This document shows, in pieces, positions 1 to 9,063 of a DNA stretch of 64,000 nt. The stretch spans positions 62,001-126,000 of the forward strand of contig NZ_JAYLLN010000004.1 of assembly GCF_037126265.1 (NCBI RefSeq), in the 5' to 3' direction. Made by a program: the position numbers and the translations under genes. This DNA is from Sphingobacterium tenebrionis. GTDB taxonomy: Bacteria; Bacteroidota; Bacteroidia; Sphingobacteriales; Sphingobacteriaceae. The notes under the pieces were generated by a model that worked only from the letters and a program-made list of their open reading frames with translations, was not told the DNA's origin and searched no databases. The first letter of the stretch is position 1, and each line of letters begins with the position of its first letter.

Positions 1-31
1 CATTTTATATAACCCTAACCTACGACAGATT

Positions 32-3000
32 ATGCGTAAATCATTTATGCTCTGGAGTTTTCTCCTTACCTGCTGTATCGTATTCGCCAGTACAGAATCT
101 TACGGACAGAAGGAGTTGCTAAAAACAATAAAAGTAGATTTTAAGAATATCAGTCTGCAAACGGCATTGGAAGAATTGCAAACCAAATACAATATTCCTT
201 TAGCCTATAATAACGATGCGAGTTACTTGAAATCCAAGGTGAACTATTCGGGGAAAAACACCGCTCGAGAGGTGCTTAATGCCATACTGGCAAAACATAA
301 CCTCACCATTGAAACCAAACATGATTTTGTTCGCATCGTGAGCAAACCAGCGCCACGAAAAACCGGCCCTACATCTCCTCAAAGTGAAATTACGGGTACC
401 GTAAAAGATACAGATGGTAATCCCTTAGCAGGGGTAACTGTATACCAAAAAGGAAAACAATCCAATGGGACCACTACTGACTTGAACGGTAAGTTCATCC
501 TGAATGTTCCAAACAATAGTGAACTTGTTTTTCAGATTGTAGGTTACAAGACTATTGAAACAAATATTGGAACGAATAAATCCATCGAGGTTACCATGGA
601 AATCACGGAAGCAGGAATCGATGAGGTGGTGGTTGTCGGATTCGGTACGCAAAAGAAATTGTCTGTTGTGGGTTCGCAGTCAACTGTAGAAGCGAAAAAA
701 CTACAGGTCCCAGCAGCAAACCTCACCAATGCTATAGCTGGAAAGGTTTCTGGGGTTATTGCAGTACAACGTACAGGAGAGCCTGGTTTTGATGATGCGG
801 GGATTTGGATCCGAGGAATTTCGACTTTCAGCCAAGGATTAAGTGCTCCATTGATTTTGGTGGACGGTACACCTAGAAGTATGTCCAACGTAGATCCAGA
901 AGATATAGAAAGCTTTACGGTGCTAAAAGATGCAGCTGCAACTTCCGTATATGGTGTTCGTGGTGCCAACGGGGTTGTCATTATCAAAACCAAAGCTGGA
1001 CAAGCAGGAAAACCAAAATTTAGCTTCAGGTATTATGAAGGGGTTACCCAATTCACCAAATTACCAGAATTCGCAGATGGTATAACTTATATGCGCATGT
1101 CAAATGAAGCATTGACGAACCGAGGAGCTGCTCCAATCTATAGTGAAGAAAGAATTGAAAAAACGGCGAGTGGAGAAGATCCATACCTCTATCCAAATGT
1201 GGATTGGATGGATGTCCTTTTCCGGGATTTTGGTCAGCAACGTAGAGGAAACCTGAACATCAGCGGGGGATCTGACTTGGCAACCTATTATGTTGGTACC
1301 AGCTATTACGACGAAAATGGTTTATATACTGAAGACCCTAGTGTGAATTATAACCAACAAGTAGGTTATAAGAGGTACAACCTAACCTCCAACCTGACAG
1401 TAAGACCATCCATCAATACAAAGATTGAATTGGGAATCCAAGGTTACTTGGCCAATGCCAATTATCCGGCAACGGGAAATGGCGATATCTTTGCCAATGC
1501 GTGGATGGTAACTCCTGTCCTGCACCCGGCCATGTATGAAAACGGGACGGTACCTGACCAAAGAGCTGGCTCCTTGGTCAATCCATATGCCCACTTAACC
1601 CAAACAGGATATGCCAATCAGTGGAGAAATCAATTGTTTTCTAACCTTCGGGCAACCCAACAATTACCATTTATCACCAAAGGACTTTCCGCTACGGCGA
1701 TGTTCTCCTTCGATGTTTACAACTATACGAGTATGCGAAGAACAAAACGTCCAAGTTCTTATTTGGCTACCGGTAGGGATGAAAATGGTGAAATGCAATA
1801 CGAGCAAACCTTTGAAGGCGATCGTTTCTTAAGCTTCGATAGATCTTCACAAGGAACTAGGACCATCTATTTAGAAGGAGCTTTCAATTACAATCGTACT
1901 TTTGGAAAACATACCACAACTGGAATGTTGTTGTTCAACAAGTCCGACGAGTTGAATTCGCAGGCAGGAACATTGATTTCTTCCCTACCCTTCCGATTTT
2001 TAGGTTTGTCGGGAAGAGGAACCTATTCCTATGCTGATAAATATTTTTTAGAGGCCAACTTTGGCTACAATGGTTCTGAAAACTTTGCTCCAGCGAATCG
2101 CTTTGGATTCTTCCCATCCGTTGGCTTGGCCTGGGTATTGAGCGAGGAAAATTTCTTTGCGGGTTTGAAGGAAACATTGCCCGTTGCTAAACTGAGATTT
2201 TCCCATGGTAAAGTAGGAAGCAGCAGAATCTTAAGTGAATCAGGCGAGACCCGTTTTGCCTATATCTCCACCATTGCCAATACTGGTGGATATAACTTCG
2301 GAAAAAATAGAGGAACCAATTTTGCTACGGGGTATAATATTGGTGAATATGGTGTTAATGTGACTTGGGAAACATCTATCAAGAGCAACTTAGGTATAGA
2401 TTTACAGACCAAAAACAATGAATTTAGCCTACAATTTGATTTGTTCAAAGAGCGCAGAGAAGGTATTTTCCTTCGTCGTGGCAATGTTCCAACCTATGTA
2501 GGTTTACAGACGGCACCATTCGGTAACTTAGGAATCATTGATAATAAAGGTTTTGATGGATCCATCACGTATACCAAAAAGTTCAATGATTTCGGATTCC
2601 AAATCTTAGGAAATTTCACGTTGAACAGAAATAAAATCGTGGAAAATGACCAACCTGATCCATTATATCCTTGGCTAGATCAAAAGGGTCAAAAATTAGG
2701 TCAACGTATGGGTCTTGTAGCTCTGAGTCTATTCGAAACGGAAGAAGAAATTGCCAATGGTCCATTACATTCGGGACTTGTAAGACCAGGAGACATCAAA
2801 TTTCAAGATGTTAATGGTGATGGAAAGATTGATGATTTTGATAAAGTGCCAATCGGATATGGAACAATTCCTGAATTTGTATATGGATTTGGATTTAGTG
2901 TAAATTATAAAAACCTATCCCTATCTACCCTATTCCAAGGTGTAGGTAATGTGGATGTACATATGAACGGTGAAGGTTTAATGCCATTCTCAGTATCCAT

Positions 3001-3355
3001 GAGCCGTGGTAACCTGCTGAGCAATATTGAAGATCGTTGGACTATTGACAACCCTCGTCAGGATGCTTTCTACCCTCGTTTATCAGATGGTAGCCCGAAC
3101 GGAAACTACCAAACATCCACCTGGTGGGTGAAAAATGGCCGCTATATCCGATTAAAAGACGTTCAGTTATCTTATATGTTACCTAAAAATTGGACAAATC
3201 CCATCGGTCTGAACAATGCGAATATATTTTTCGCAGGATACAACCTGGTTACTTGGACACCTTTCAAATTCTGGGATATGGAATTAGGGGATGGCCGTGG
3301 AACCCGCTATCCAAATGTCAAAACGTATAGTTTAGGTCTAAATGTTAACTTTTAA
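32..3355 (+). CDS. SusC/RagA-type TonB-dependent outer-membrane receptor with STN domain
   Basis: This is the outer-membrane channel of a SusCD pair, which imports oligosaccharides or other ligands using TonB energy. A signal peptide ends near residue 25 (STESYGQ). An STN (secretin/TonB short N-terminal) domain covers about residues 30-105, followed by a carboxypeptidase-regulatory-like beta domain (about 118-190). The TonB-box/plug region begins with DEVVVVGFGTQ near 198, and a C-terminal beta barrel ends in aromatic-rich NVNF. The length of 1107 aa is normal for the family. An STN domain is usually found in receptors that signal through a FecR anti-sigma factor to an ECF sigma factor. No FecR gene is visible here, but upstream sequence is missing. 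The substrate cannot be read from the sequence. The plug closely resembles that of the SusC at 43611-46724. Confidence 0.93.
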   Translation: MRKSFMLWSFLLTCCIVFASTESYGQKELLKTIKVDFKNISLQTALEELQTKYNIPLAYNNDASYLKSKVNYSGKNTAREVLNAILAKHNLTIETKHDFVRIVSKPAPRKTGPTSPQSEITGTVKDTDGNPLAGVTVYQKGKQSNGTTTDLNGKFILNVPNNSELVFQIVGYKTIETNIGTNKSIEVTMEITEAGIDEVVVVGFGTQKKLSVVGSQSTVEAKKLQVPAANLTNAIAGKVSGVIAVQRTGEPGFDDAGIWIRGISTFSQGLSAPLILVDGTPRSMSNVDPEDIESFTVLKDAAATSVYGVRGANGVVIIKTKAGQAGKPKFSFRYYEGVTQFTKLPEFADGITYMRMSNEALTNRGAAPIYSEERIEKTASGEDPYLYPNVDWMDVLFRDFGQQRRGNLNISGGSDLATYYVGTSYYDENGLYTEDPSVNYNQQVGYKRYNLTSNLTVRPSINTKIELGIQGYLANANYPATGNGDIFANAWMVTPVLHPAMYENGTVPDQRAGSLVNPYAHLTQTGYANQWRNQLFSNLRATQQLPFITKGLSATAMFSFDVYNYTSMRRTKRPSSYLATGRDENGEMQYEQTFEGDRFLSFDRSSQGTRTIYLEGAFNYNRTFGKHTTTGMLLFNKSDELNSQAGTLISSLPFRFLGLSGRGTYSYADKYFLEANFGYNGSENFAPANRFGFFPSVGLAWVLSEENFFAGLKETLPVAKLRFSHGKVGSSRILSESGETRFAYISTIANTGGYNFGKNRGTNFATGYNIGEYGVNVTWETSIKSNLGIDLQTKNNEFSLQFDLFKERREGIFLRRGNVPTYVGLQTAPFGNLGIIDNKGFDGSITYTKKFNDFGFQILGNFTLNRNKIVENDQPDPLYPWLDQKGQKLGQRMGLVALSLFETEEEIANGPLHSGLVRPGDIKFQDVNGDGKIDDFDKVPIGYGTIPEFVYGFGFSVNYKNLSLSTLFQGVGNVDVHMNGEGLMPFSVSMSRGNLLSNIEDRWTIDNPRQDAFYPRLSDGSPNGNYQTSTWWVKNGRYIRLKDVQLSYMLPKNWTNPIGLNNANIFFAGYNLVTWTPFKFWDMELGDGRGTRYPNVKTYSLGLNVNF

Positions 3356-3366
3356 TCCTTCCAATC

Positions 3367-5235
3367 ATGAAATTTAATTTAAAAAATACCATAACACCTG
3401 TCCTTGCTGCAGCTCTTTTGATGCTTGGAAGCTCCTGTCAAAAAGAATTCCTGAACCAGGTACCTGATGACAGGTTATCGCTGGAGGAAGTATTTAATAG
3501 AAGAAAACTTTCCGAGGATTGGTTGGCAGGAACGTACAATTTTATACGCGATGAAGCACACCGAACCAACACTACTCCTTGGGATGTTATTTCGGATGAC
3601 AACGACGTATCGCAACGAGGAACTCCTTTTCAAGTGAATCTTGGTAACTGGAATGCCTCCTCCAATTATTGGAACTTCTGGGACCATTATTATAAAGGCA
3701 TTCGTACTGCTACAACCTTCATTAATAACATTGATGGAAACGAGGAAATTCTCCAAGAAAGAGAAGGTGCAGCTCTAATCAAAAAGAGAAAAGCAGAAGC
3801 TCGGTTTTTAAGAGCATTCTTCTACGCAGAAATCCTAAAACAATATGGGCCTTTCATTATCATTGGTGATGAGGAAATTGCACCGGATCTCCCTTTAACG
3901 GATCCTAATATGCAGATGCCACGTAGCTCCTATGATGAATGTGTAGATTATATTGTCACTGAGCTAAACTTAGCAGAAGCTGACCTAGATGTGGAACATT
4001 ACGCCAATGGAGATAATGTCTTGGAGAATGACATGGGAAGAGCGAGTAAAATTCTTTGTAGAGCCGTGAAAAGCCGTGTATTACTTTATGCGGCAAGTCC
4101 ATTGAATAACGGGAATCAGGATTATTTAACTCTTGCTAATAAGGATGGAAAATTATTGTTCAGTTCTAGTTATGATGTAAATAAGTGGGCAAAAGCGGCT
4201 GAAGCTGCAAAAGAGGTTATTAATTATGCTGAATCATCTGGAAAATTAGGCCTTTACCGAAAAAATAAATCAAATGGTGAACTGGATCCGTTTTTATCCT
4301 ATCGTGACCTTTTTCTGGATTCTTGGAACATTGAATGGATTATAGGTAGGAATAACAATGGTTTATCAAGCTATCAAAGATCCTGTACCCCAAGATTAGC
4401 GAGTGGATATGCTTCCATGGGTCCAACCCAGCAATTGGTGGATGCTTACCGCATGGTAAATGGGGAGTCTCCAATAACCGGATACAATGCCGCAGGAGTT
4501 CCCAACATCAATTCCGCAAGTGGTTATTCCGAAACAGGATTTAGTAGCTTTCAGGCACCTGGTTCCACACGTGCAAAGAACACGTTCAATATGTACAAGA
4601 ATCGCGAACCACGTTTTTATGCAACTATAACCTATTCCGGCAGTGATTGGATCAATACAACCTCCAGCTTGGGGGTTCGAGAAATCCAACTGTATTATAC
4701 TGGAGAATCTGGAAAAGGGGGATCACACGATTATTCAGAGACTGGATATCTTTTCCGTAAGAACGTATCGCCAACCTATCATCCAACGCAGAATAACGTC
4801 GCGAGACCTCATGTGATGATGCGCTATGCAGAAATACTTTTGAACTATGTAGAAGCGCTAAATGAGTCTAGCCCTAACAATCCAGATATCCTAAAATATC
4901 TAAACCAAATCAGGGAACGCGGTGGAATCCCTGCATTATCTGCAGGTTTATCGCAATCGGAGATGAGAAACCAGATCCGATTGGAAAGACGTATCGAATT
5001 GACCATGGAACATCTGCGTTATTTTGATACCAGAAGATGGAAGGTTGCAGAACAGACTGATGCGGGACCAATGTATGGTATGAATGCAGAAGGAGGAACC
5101 TCCAATACCGATCTTGCCTTCTTTAAAAGGACAAGGTTTGAAAGCCGGGTTTTCCGCAAAAGCTTTTATTATTTTCCTATTCCACAAGCGGAAATTCAAC
5201 GTAACCCAAATTTAGTTCAGAACCCAGGTTGGTAA
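3367..5235 (+). CDS. SusD/RagB family surface lipoprotein
   Basis: This is the partner of the SusC 11 bases upstream, a surface lipoprotein that forms the lid of the SusC barrel and binds the glycan. The N-terminus has a lipobox (LMLGSSC, Cys about residue 25). The body shows the SusD helical TPR-like scaffold and the usual C-terminal signatures (RLERRIELTMEHLRYFDTRRW near 540, then FPIPQAEIQRNPNLVQNPGW at the end). The length of 622 aa is in the upper range for the family. It belongs to the same subgroup as the SusD at 41809-43593, with which it shares motifs such as RNREP or RNNxx blocks and the terminal NPxxVQNxGW. Confidence 0.93.
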   Translation: MKFNLKNTITPVLAAALLMLGSSCQKEFLNQVPDDRLSLEEVFNRRKLSEDWLAGTYNFIRDEAHRTNTTPWDVISDDNDVSQRGTPFQVNLGNWNASSNYWNFWDHYYKGIRTATTFINNIDGNEEILQEREGAALIKKRKAEARFLRAFFYAEILKQYGPFIIIGDEEIAPDLPLTDPNMQMPRSSYDECVDYIVTELNLAEADLDVEHYANGDNVLENDMGRASKILCRAVKSRVLLYAASPLNNGNQDYLTLANKDGKLLFSSSYDVNKWAKAAEAAKEVINYAESSGKLGLYRKNKSNGELDPFLSYRDLFLDSWNIEWIIGRNNNGLSSYQRSCTPRLASGYASMGPTQQLVDAYRMVNGESPITGYNAAGVPNINSASGYSETGFSSFQAPGSTRAKNTFNMYKNREPRFYATITYSGSDWINTTSSLGVREIQLYYTGESGKGGSHDYSETGYLFRKNVSPTYHPTQNNVARPHVMMRYAEILLNYVEALNESSPNNPDILKYLNQIRERGGIPALSAGLSQSEMRNQIRLERRIELTMEHLRYFDTRRWKVAEQTDAGPMYGMNAEGGTSNTDLAFFKRTRFESRVFRKSFYYFPIPQAEIQRNPNLVQNPGW

Positions 5236-5248
5236 ATCTAACCCAAAA

Positions 5249-6265
5249 ATGAAAGGATCAATGAAAAGTCTAGTTAATAAAAACATAAAAAACAGTATGC
5301 GATTATCCGCATTACTGTTATTATCCTCCCCGCTGTTCTTCTTACAAAGTTGTAAAGAACAGGCTTTGGATGTCGAAAACCAAGATCAGTATACCAAAGT
5401 TTTCATGCAATCCGCTAGTAACGGTGCTGTACCTAAAAGTTTGGCCATTAAAGATGAATGGACCAATATTGCTTTTGGAGCTGGCTATGGCGGATTCAGT
5501 ATATTAAGCAACCCTGTAACCGTAAATTTTGAGATTGACCAAGAAAAGGTAGATCAATATAACCAACAGAACAATACAAATTATGAATTGCCACCTGTCG
5601 AAAGTTATAAAATTTCCAGTCCGTCTGTTATCATTCAACCGGGAAATGCCGGATCTAATAATAGTAACCTGGAGATAAACCCTATAAAATTGGGCGGTAC
5701 AAAAACCTATATCATTCCTGTTTCAATCAGTGATGTTCAACCCAGCCTACCGGTTAAAGAAAACCTTAGGACTACCTTTTATCTGGTAAATGGAGTCTAT
5801 GAATCAAATCCTTTTACACCAATCTCCATTGAAGGTTGGGAGATTCACGATTATTCGGATGATGATTACGATGGTGCCGGTGGAAGAGCGAAATATGCCA
5901 TTGATGGTACCAAGGAAATGATTTGGTTATCCACCTATCGTCGAGTTAACGGTTGGAGGCCGCCACATCCGCATTACTTGACCATTGATATGAATGCCAC
6001 CCATACGCTCCATGGAATTACATTATACGGAAGAACAGGTGCTAATAATGCCTATCTTTTTCCAAAAAATGTACTTATACAAACATCCAACGATGGAAAT
6101 ACCTGGACTGATGCTGGTCTATTCAGCATTGTAGCCTCCTCAGAAGATACATCTGCAACCATGTATTTTGAGAAAAGTGTAAGCTGTCGTTATTACAAAG
6201 TAACGGTATTAAGCAGTGCGGGTAATGGCGATACCACTTCGATTGCCGAATTGGTAGCATTCTAA
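5249..6265 (+). CDS. DUF1735 plus discoidin-like (F5/8 type C) surface lipoprotein
   Basis: This is a probable surface glycan-binding lipoprotein encoded third in the SusCD operon. The N-terminus is hydrophobic with a lipobox (FFLQSC). Initiation could be at the listed start or at in-frame ATGs at 5261 or 5297; the last gives the most compact signal peptide. Residues about 40-180 resemble the DUF1735 (BT_3987 N-terminal) beta domain. Residues about 190-338 look like an F5/8 type C (discoidin) beta sandwich, containing GWEIHDYSDDD, the YAIDGTKEMIWLS block and a terminal TTSIAELVAF. No catalytic motif is seen. Binding is inferred from the fold and position. Confidence 0.8.
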   Translation: MKGSMKSLVNKNIKNSMRLSALLLLSSPLFFLQSCKEQALDVENQDQYTKVFMQSASNGAVPKSLAIKDEWTNIAFGAGYGGFSILSNPVTVNFEIDQEKVDQYNQQNNTNYELPPVESYKISSPSVIIQPGNAGSNNSNLEINPIKLGGTKTYIIPVSISDVQPSLPVKENLRTTFYLVNGVYESNPFTPISIEGWEIHDYSDDDYDGAGGRAKYAIDGTKEMIWLSTYRRVNGWRPPHPHYLTIDMNATHTLHGITLYGRTGANNAYLFPKNVLIQTSNDGNTWTDAGLFSIVASSEDTSATMYFEKSVSCRYYKVTVLSSAGNGDTTSIAELVAF

Positions 6266-6289
6266 TGTGGGATTTAATCTATAGATAAC

Positions 6290-7114
6290 ATGAAGAAATT
6301 AATTGGGTTAATCATAATGGGCAGCATGGTTTTGGCATGCGGAAAAGGCGGTGGAGGTAATGAACCTGTTATCGACCCTCCAAAAAAGGATATCATTGTA
6401 AAAACAATGACCTATAATATCTTTGGCGCTAGATCTGGAGGAATTCCAGATCTAAAGGTCATTGCGGAGGTCATCAAAAAAGCAGATCCAGATCTTGTTG
6501 CGCTTCAGGAAGTCGATAAAAACTCCGACCGCAACAAACACAATGGCGATATTGCCAAAGCATTGGGCGAAATGACAGGTATGGATTATCATTTTGTGAA
6601 GGCTATTGATATAGCAGGTGGTGAATATGGAGATGCCGTACTTTCAAAACTTCCCGTAAAAGAAAAGAAAGGATTTAACTTGGAAGTCGATCCTGCTTTG
6701 GGAGGAGAAAGAAGATCTGTTGCACGCATGTTGGTAGAAAAAGACGGCAAAGAATTCTATTTCATCAGTACGCATTTTGACCACTTAAGTGATGAACGAA
6801 ACAGGATCAAGCAGGCAAATGATTTCAATGCACTATGTAAAACCTTTGGGAAACCGATGATTGTAGGTTCCGATTTTAATGCGCTACCAACATCTAATAC
6901 GATGAACATCCTGAAGACCTATTTTACCGTTGGCTGTTTAAATGGAAACTGTAGCCAGTTTACTTTTCCTACCCCAACGCCAAACAGAACCATTGACTAT
7001 TTGATCTATCAACCTCTGAATGCCTTTACACCTCAAATGTATTCGGTGTTCACGTGGGCGAATAAAGAATCGGACCATTACCCTGTAATCGCGAATTTTA
7101 AAATAAACTTTTAA
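6290..7114 (+). CDS. exported endonuclease/exonuclease/phosphatase-fold lipoprotein
   Basis: This is a hydrolase of the EEP (DNase I/exo III/inositol phosphatase) superfamily, which cleaves phosphodiester or phosphomonoester bonds with a metal ion. A lipoprotein signal (SMVLAC, Cys17) places it in the periplasm or on the surface. The family motifs are complete: TYNIFG (Asn43), LQEVD (metal Glu74), STHFDH, GSDFNALP, and SDHYPV near the C-terminus (catalytic His263). It is the last gene of the SusC-SusD-DUF1735 operon, 24 bases after the preceding stop. The operon may therefore take up a phosphorylated or nucleic-acid-like substrate, but the exact substrate is unknown. Confidence 0.85.
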   Translation: MKKLIGLIIMGSMVLACGKGGGGNEPVIDPPKKDIIVKTMTYNIFGARSGGIPDLKVIAEVIKKADPDLVALQEVDKNSDRNKHNGDIAKALGEMTGMDYHFVKAIDIAGGEYGDAVLSKLPVKEKKGFNLEVDPALGGERRSVARMLVEKDGKEFYFISTHFDHLSDERNRIKQANDFNALCKTFGKPMIVGSDFNALPTSNTMNILKTYFTVGCLNGNCSQFTFPTPTPNRTIDYLIYQPLNAFTPQMYSVFTWANKESDHYPVIANFKINF

Positions 7115-7120
7115 TTGAAT

Positions 7121-7154
7121 TAGGATCTACTGGAAGAAATTTCGTTAGATCCTA
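7121..7154. terminator. convergent hairpin between EEP and sigma-factor genes
   Basis: An inverted repeat, TAGGATCTA (7121-7129) and TAGATCCTA (7146-7154), encloses a 16-nt loop that itself contains GAAATTTC. It lies between two convergent stop codons and overlaps the last codons of the sigma-factor gene. No long T tract follows on either side, so termination is inferred from symmetry and position. Confidence 0.5.
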
Positions 7155-7744
7155 TTGAAAAAAACCAGAATTAAAATGGTTTTCAAAAGGATATCATGTT
7201 CTTTAGCGATGTAATCTTTAATGCTTTTCATCGCTAAGGACATATGTTCCTTTACCGTTTGGGTGGAAATCTCCAGATTACCTGCAATTTCTTTATAAGT
7301 CAAACCTTCCTCTCGAGACATTCTAAATATACGTTTCCGCTGAGGTGGTAAAGTATTTATCGCGAGATTGTAGATATTGGCATATTCCTTATCCAAAATC
7401 GTTCGTTCAACACATTCTCCCCCTTCGATCTGTTCATGTTCTGTGGCATCAACTTTTAACATGATGGAGGCACTGATCTGCTTTTTGATTTCTTTATAAA
7501 CTAAATTTCTGGTTATTCGGAAGATGTAATGCCGAATGGGATGAGTGGTTTGTATACGTTCGCGTGCATTCCAAAGATTCAAAAAAGAATCATGAATAAT
7601 ATCATCGCAAATTGCTTCATCTTTTATATATTTTTTGACAAAATAATACAATTCTTTTGCCAGGCTATTGTAGATGAATACAAAAGCATCATGATCACTG
7701 TTTTTTAATCGTGAATTTAAACTAATGTCTGAAATATAGTCCAA
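7145..7744 (-). CDS. ECF-type RNA polymerase sigma-70 family factor
   Basis: This is a 199-aa extracytoplasmic-function sigma factor of the FecI/Bacteroidota type. Region 2 spans about residues 20-95 (FVKKYIKDEAICDDIIHDSFLNLW). Region 4 spans about 130-180, with the helix-turn-helix GLTYKEIAGNLEISTQTVKEH. The C-terminal tail ILLKTILILVFFNRI is unusually hydrophobic, a feature shared by several Bacteroidota FecI-like factors. Such factors are normally controlled by a FecR anti-sigma protein and an STN-containing SusC. No fecR is adjacent, although an STN-SusC operon (32-7114) converges on it from the other strand. The gene has its own well-formed promoter at 7861-7891. Confidence 0.9.
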   Translation of the reverse strand: MDYISDISLNSRLKNSDHDAFVFIYNSLAKELYYFVKKYIKDEAICDDIIHDSFLNLWNARERIQTTHPIRHYIFRITRNLVYKEIKKQISASIMLKVDATEHEQIEGGECVERTILDKEYANIYNLAINTLPPQRKRIFRMSREEGLTYKEIAGNLEISTQTVKEHMSLAMKSIKDYIAKEHDILLKTILILVFFNRI

Positions 7745-7860
7745 AGTTTAGGCTCCTTCTCTACCCAAAATTAGTTATAACGTATTAAGTAATTGTTAAA
7801 CCTAGTTTATCTAAAAATAATGTCCACCTTGCGGTTTTGAATTTGGTTATTTAATTAAAT

Positions 7861-7891
7861 CAAATATAAGGTAATACACATTACATGTCAA
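7861..7891 (-). promoter_or_regulatory. Bacteroidota-type promoter of the ECF sigma gene
   Basis: Read on the minus strand, a -7 box TATATTTG (7861-7868) matches TAnnTTTG exactly, and TTG at 7889-7891 sits 20 bases upstream as the -33 element. The 5' leader would be about 110 nt. Inside the spacer, GTAAT-N4-ATTAC (7871-7884) forms a small palindrome that could be an operator. Confidence 0.6.
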
Positions 7892-7930
7892 GGAGAATTA
7901 ACATAGATTTAATCGATATTAAACTTAAGC

Positions 7931-8797
7931 TTAATTAACTTCAGCCTTCACACTTTCCTCCTTGTTGAAAACCGTAGTTCCAATACTTGCCAAAACCACA
8001 CAGGCCACAGATGCCCATTGCATACCGGTCAAGAATTCCCCTAAAAAGATCAAACCCGACAATGCCCCGAAGGCAGGCTGCAAGCTGGTCAGGATACTAA
8101 AGGTTTTTGCAGGCAATCGACCCAAGGCAAACATATCTAAAGAAAATGGCAGGGCACTAGAAAAGATCGCTACTCCAAGTCCTTTAAGGAATAAACTTGG
8201 GGTAACATCCATAATGGCGCCATCCCATATGGCGAAAGGAACTATAAAAAAAGTAGCAATCAGCATGCCCGTACTTACAGCATGTCGGCCATCCATGATT
8301 TTGGAAACCTTTCCTCCTACCACAATATACACCGCCCAAAAAGTACCAGCTACAAAGGCCAATACCAATCCTATGATATCGATGGAATTATTCTGCCAGG
8401 GCACGATCAATAGGATCCCTAAACAGGCTAGTAAGGCCCAAATCACATCCAACCATTTACGGGAAAAGGCAAAGGCCAGGAAAAGAGGACCGATAAATTC
8501 TATGGTTACACCCAAACCTAAAGGTATGCGCTGAATGGCCATGTAAAAGATCAGGTTCATTGCGGCAATCCCCAAACCGTAAATCGCACAGTACAACCAT
8601 TGCTTTTTATTGAAGGAAAATATGGGTGGTCTATTGATCAACAACAATAATATAGCTGATAAACCAATTCTTAAGGTACTTGTTCCAATTGGACCAAGAG
8701 CGGGAAAAAGTTGTTTGGCAATGGATGCCCCACCCTGCACGCAGACCATGGATAATAAAGCAGCTGTAACAGCTAAATTGGCGTGTTTTAATTTCAT
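7931..8797 (-). CDS. EamA/DMT-superfamily exporter (RhtA-like)
   Basis: This is an inner-membrane drug/metabolite transporter with about ten membrane helices in two EamA repeats (about residues 5-135 and 145-285). The closest match by eye is the RhtA threonine/homoserine-exporter type, with an opening GGASIAKQLFPALGP and a second-half SALPFSLDMFALGRLPAKTFSILTSLQPAFGALSG. The chosen start is ATG at 8797 (MKLKHANLAV), giving 288 aa. A frame open to 8893 would add 32 residues that precede the family's N-terminus and would lie upstream of a -7 box at 8817-8824. It is monocistronic. The substrate is unknown. Confidence 0.85.
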   Translation of the reverse strand: MKLKHANLAVTAALLSMVCVQGGASIAKQLFPALGPIGTSTLRIGLSAILLLLINRPPIFSFNKKQWLYCAIYGLGIAAMNLIFYMAIQRIPLGLGVTIEFIGPLFLAFAFSRKWLDVIWALLACLGILLIVPWQNNSIDIIGLVLAFVAGTFWAVYIVVGGKVSKIMDGRHAVSTGMLIATFFIVPFAIWDGAIMDVTPSLFLKGLGVAIFSSALPFSLDMFALGRLPAKTFSILTSLQPAFGALSGLIFLGEFLTGMQWASVACVVLASIGTTVFNKEESVKAEVN

Positions 8798-8810
8798 TGC
8801 TATGGAAATT

Positions 8811-8836
8811 GCATGGCAAATATAGGTATTCCATGC
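8811..8836 (-). promoter_or_regulatory. -7 box inside an inverted repeat upstream of the EamA gene
   Basis: Minus-strand TATATTTG (8817-8824) is a perfect TAnnTTTG box 20 bases before the chosen ATG. It is framed by GCATGG (8811-8816) and CCATGC (8831-8836), a perfect 6-bp inverted repeat with a 14-bp spacer that a repressor could occupy. No well-spaced -33 TTG was found. Confidence 0.4.
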
Positions 8837-8942
8837 CTTGTTTATTAAAGGAAAAGAAATGTTTATTTTTCGAATGCTTAGGTATATAAACACCTAGTAA
8901 AATCAGAGATTAAATAAAGTAAAAATATAAGCACAAAGAAAA

Positions 8943-8967
8943 AAGGAAGCGATAATATCGCTTCCTT
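8943..8967 (-). terminator. intrinsic terminator after the GH16 operon
   Basis: AAGGAAGCGATA (8943-8954) and TATCGCTTCCTT (8956-8967) form a near-perfect palindrome. On the minus strand the hairpin runs into a T6 tract (complement of 8939-8944). It lies about 100 bases beyond the GH16 stop. Confidence 0.8.
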
Positions 8968-9063
8968 CGTATTGAAGGATATTTTGGCAGGCTCCTTCAA
9001 CAGCTATATCCTACGGGGAATAGAATTAGCTAACTAAACATATATGGACAGGATTGTCAAATA

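Noticed and set aside
544..993. 149-aa minus-strand frame inside the first SusC gene
   Set aside because: It is a shadow of the real gene, lacks a signal or domain pattern, and lies in the antisense frame of conserved plug sequence.
7905..7925. LacI-type site TTTAATCGATATTAAA near the EamA stop
   Set aside because: The two halves are offset by one base relative to TTAAnCGnTTAA, and the site lies at the 3' end of a gene unrelated to the sugar loci.
8797..8893. Longer N-terminus for the EamA exporter
   Set aside because: The added 32 residues lie upstream of a -7 box and before the normal family start.
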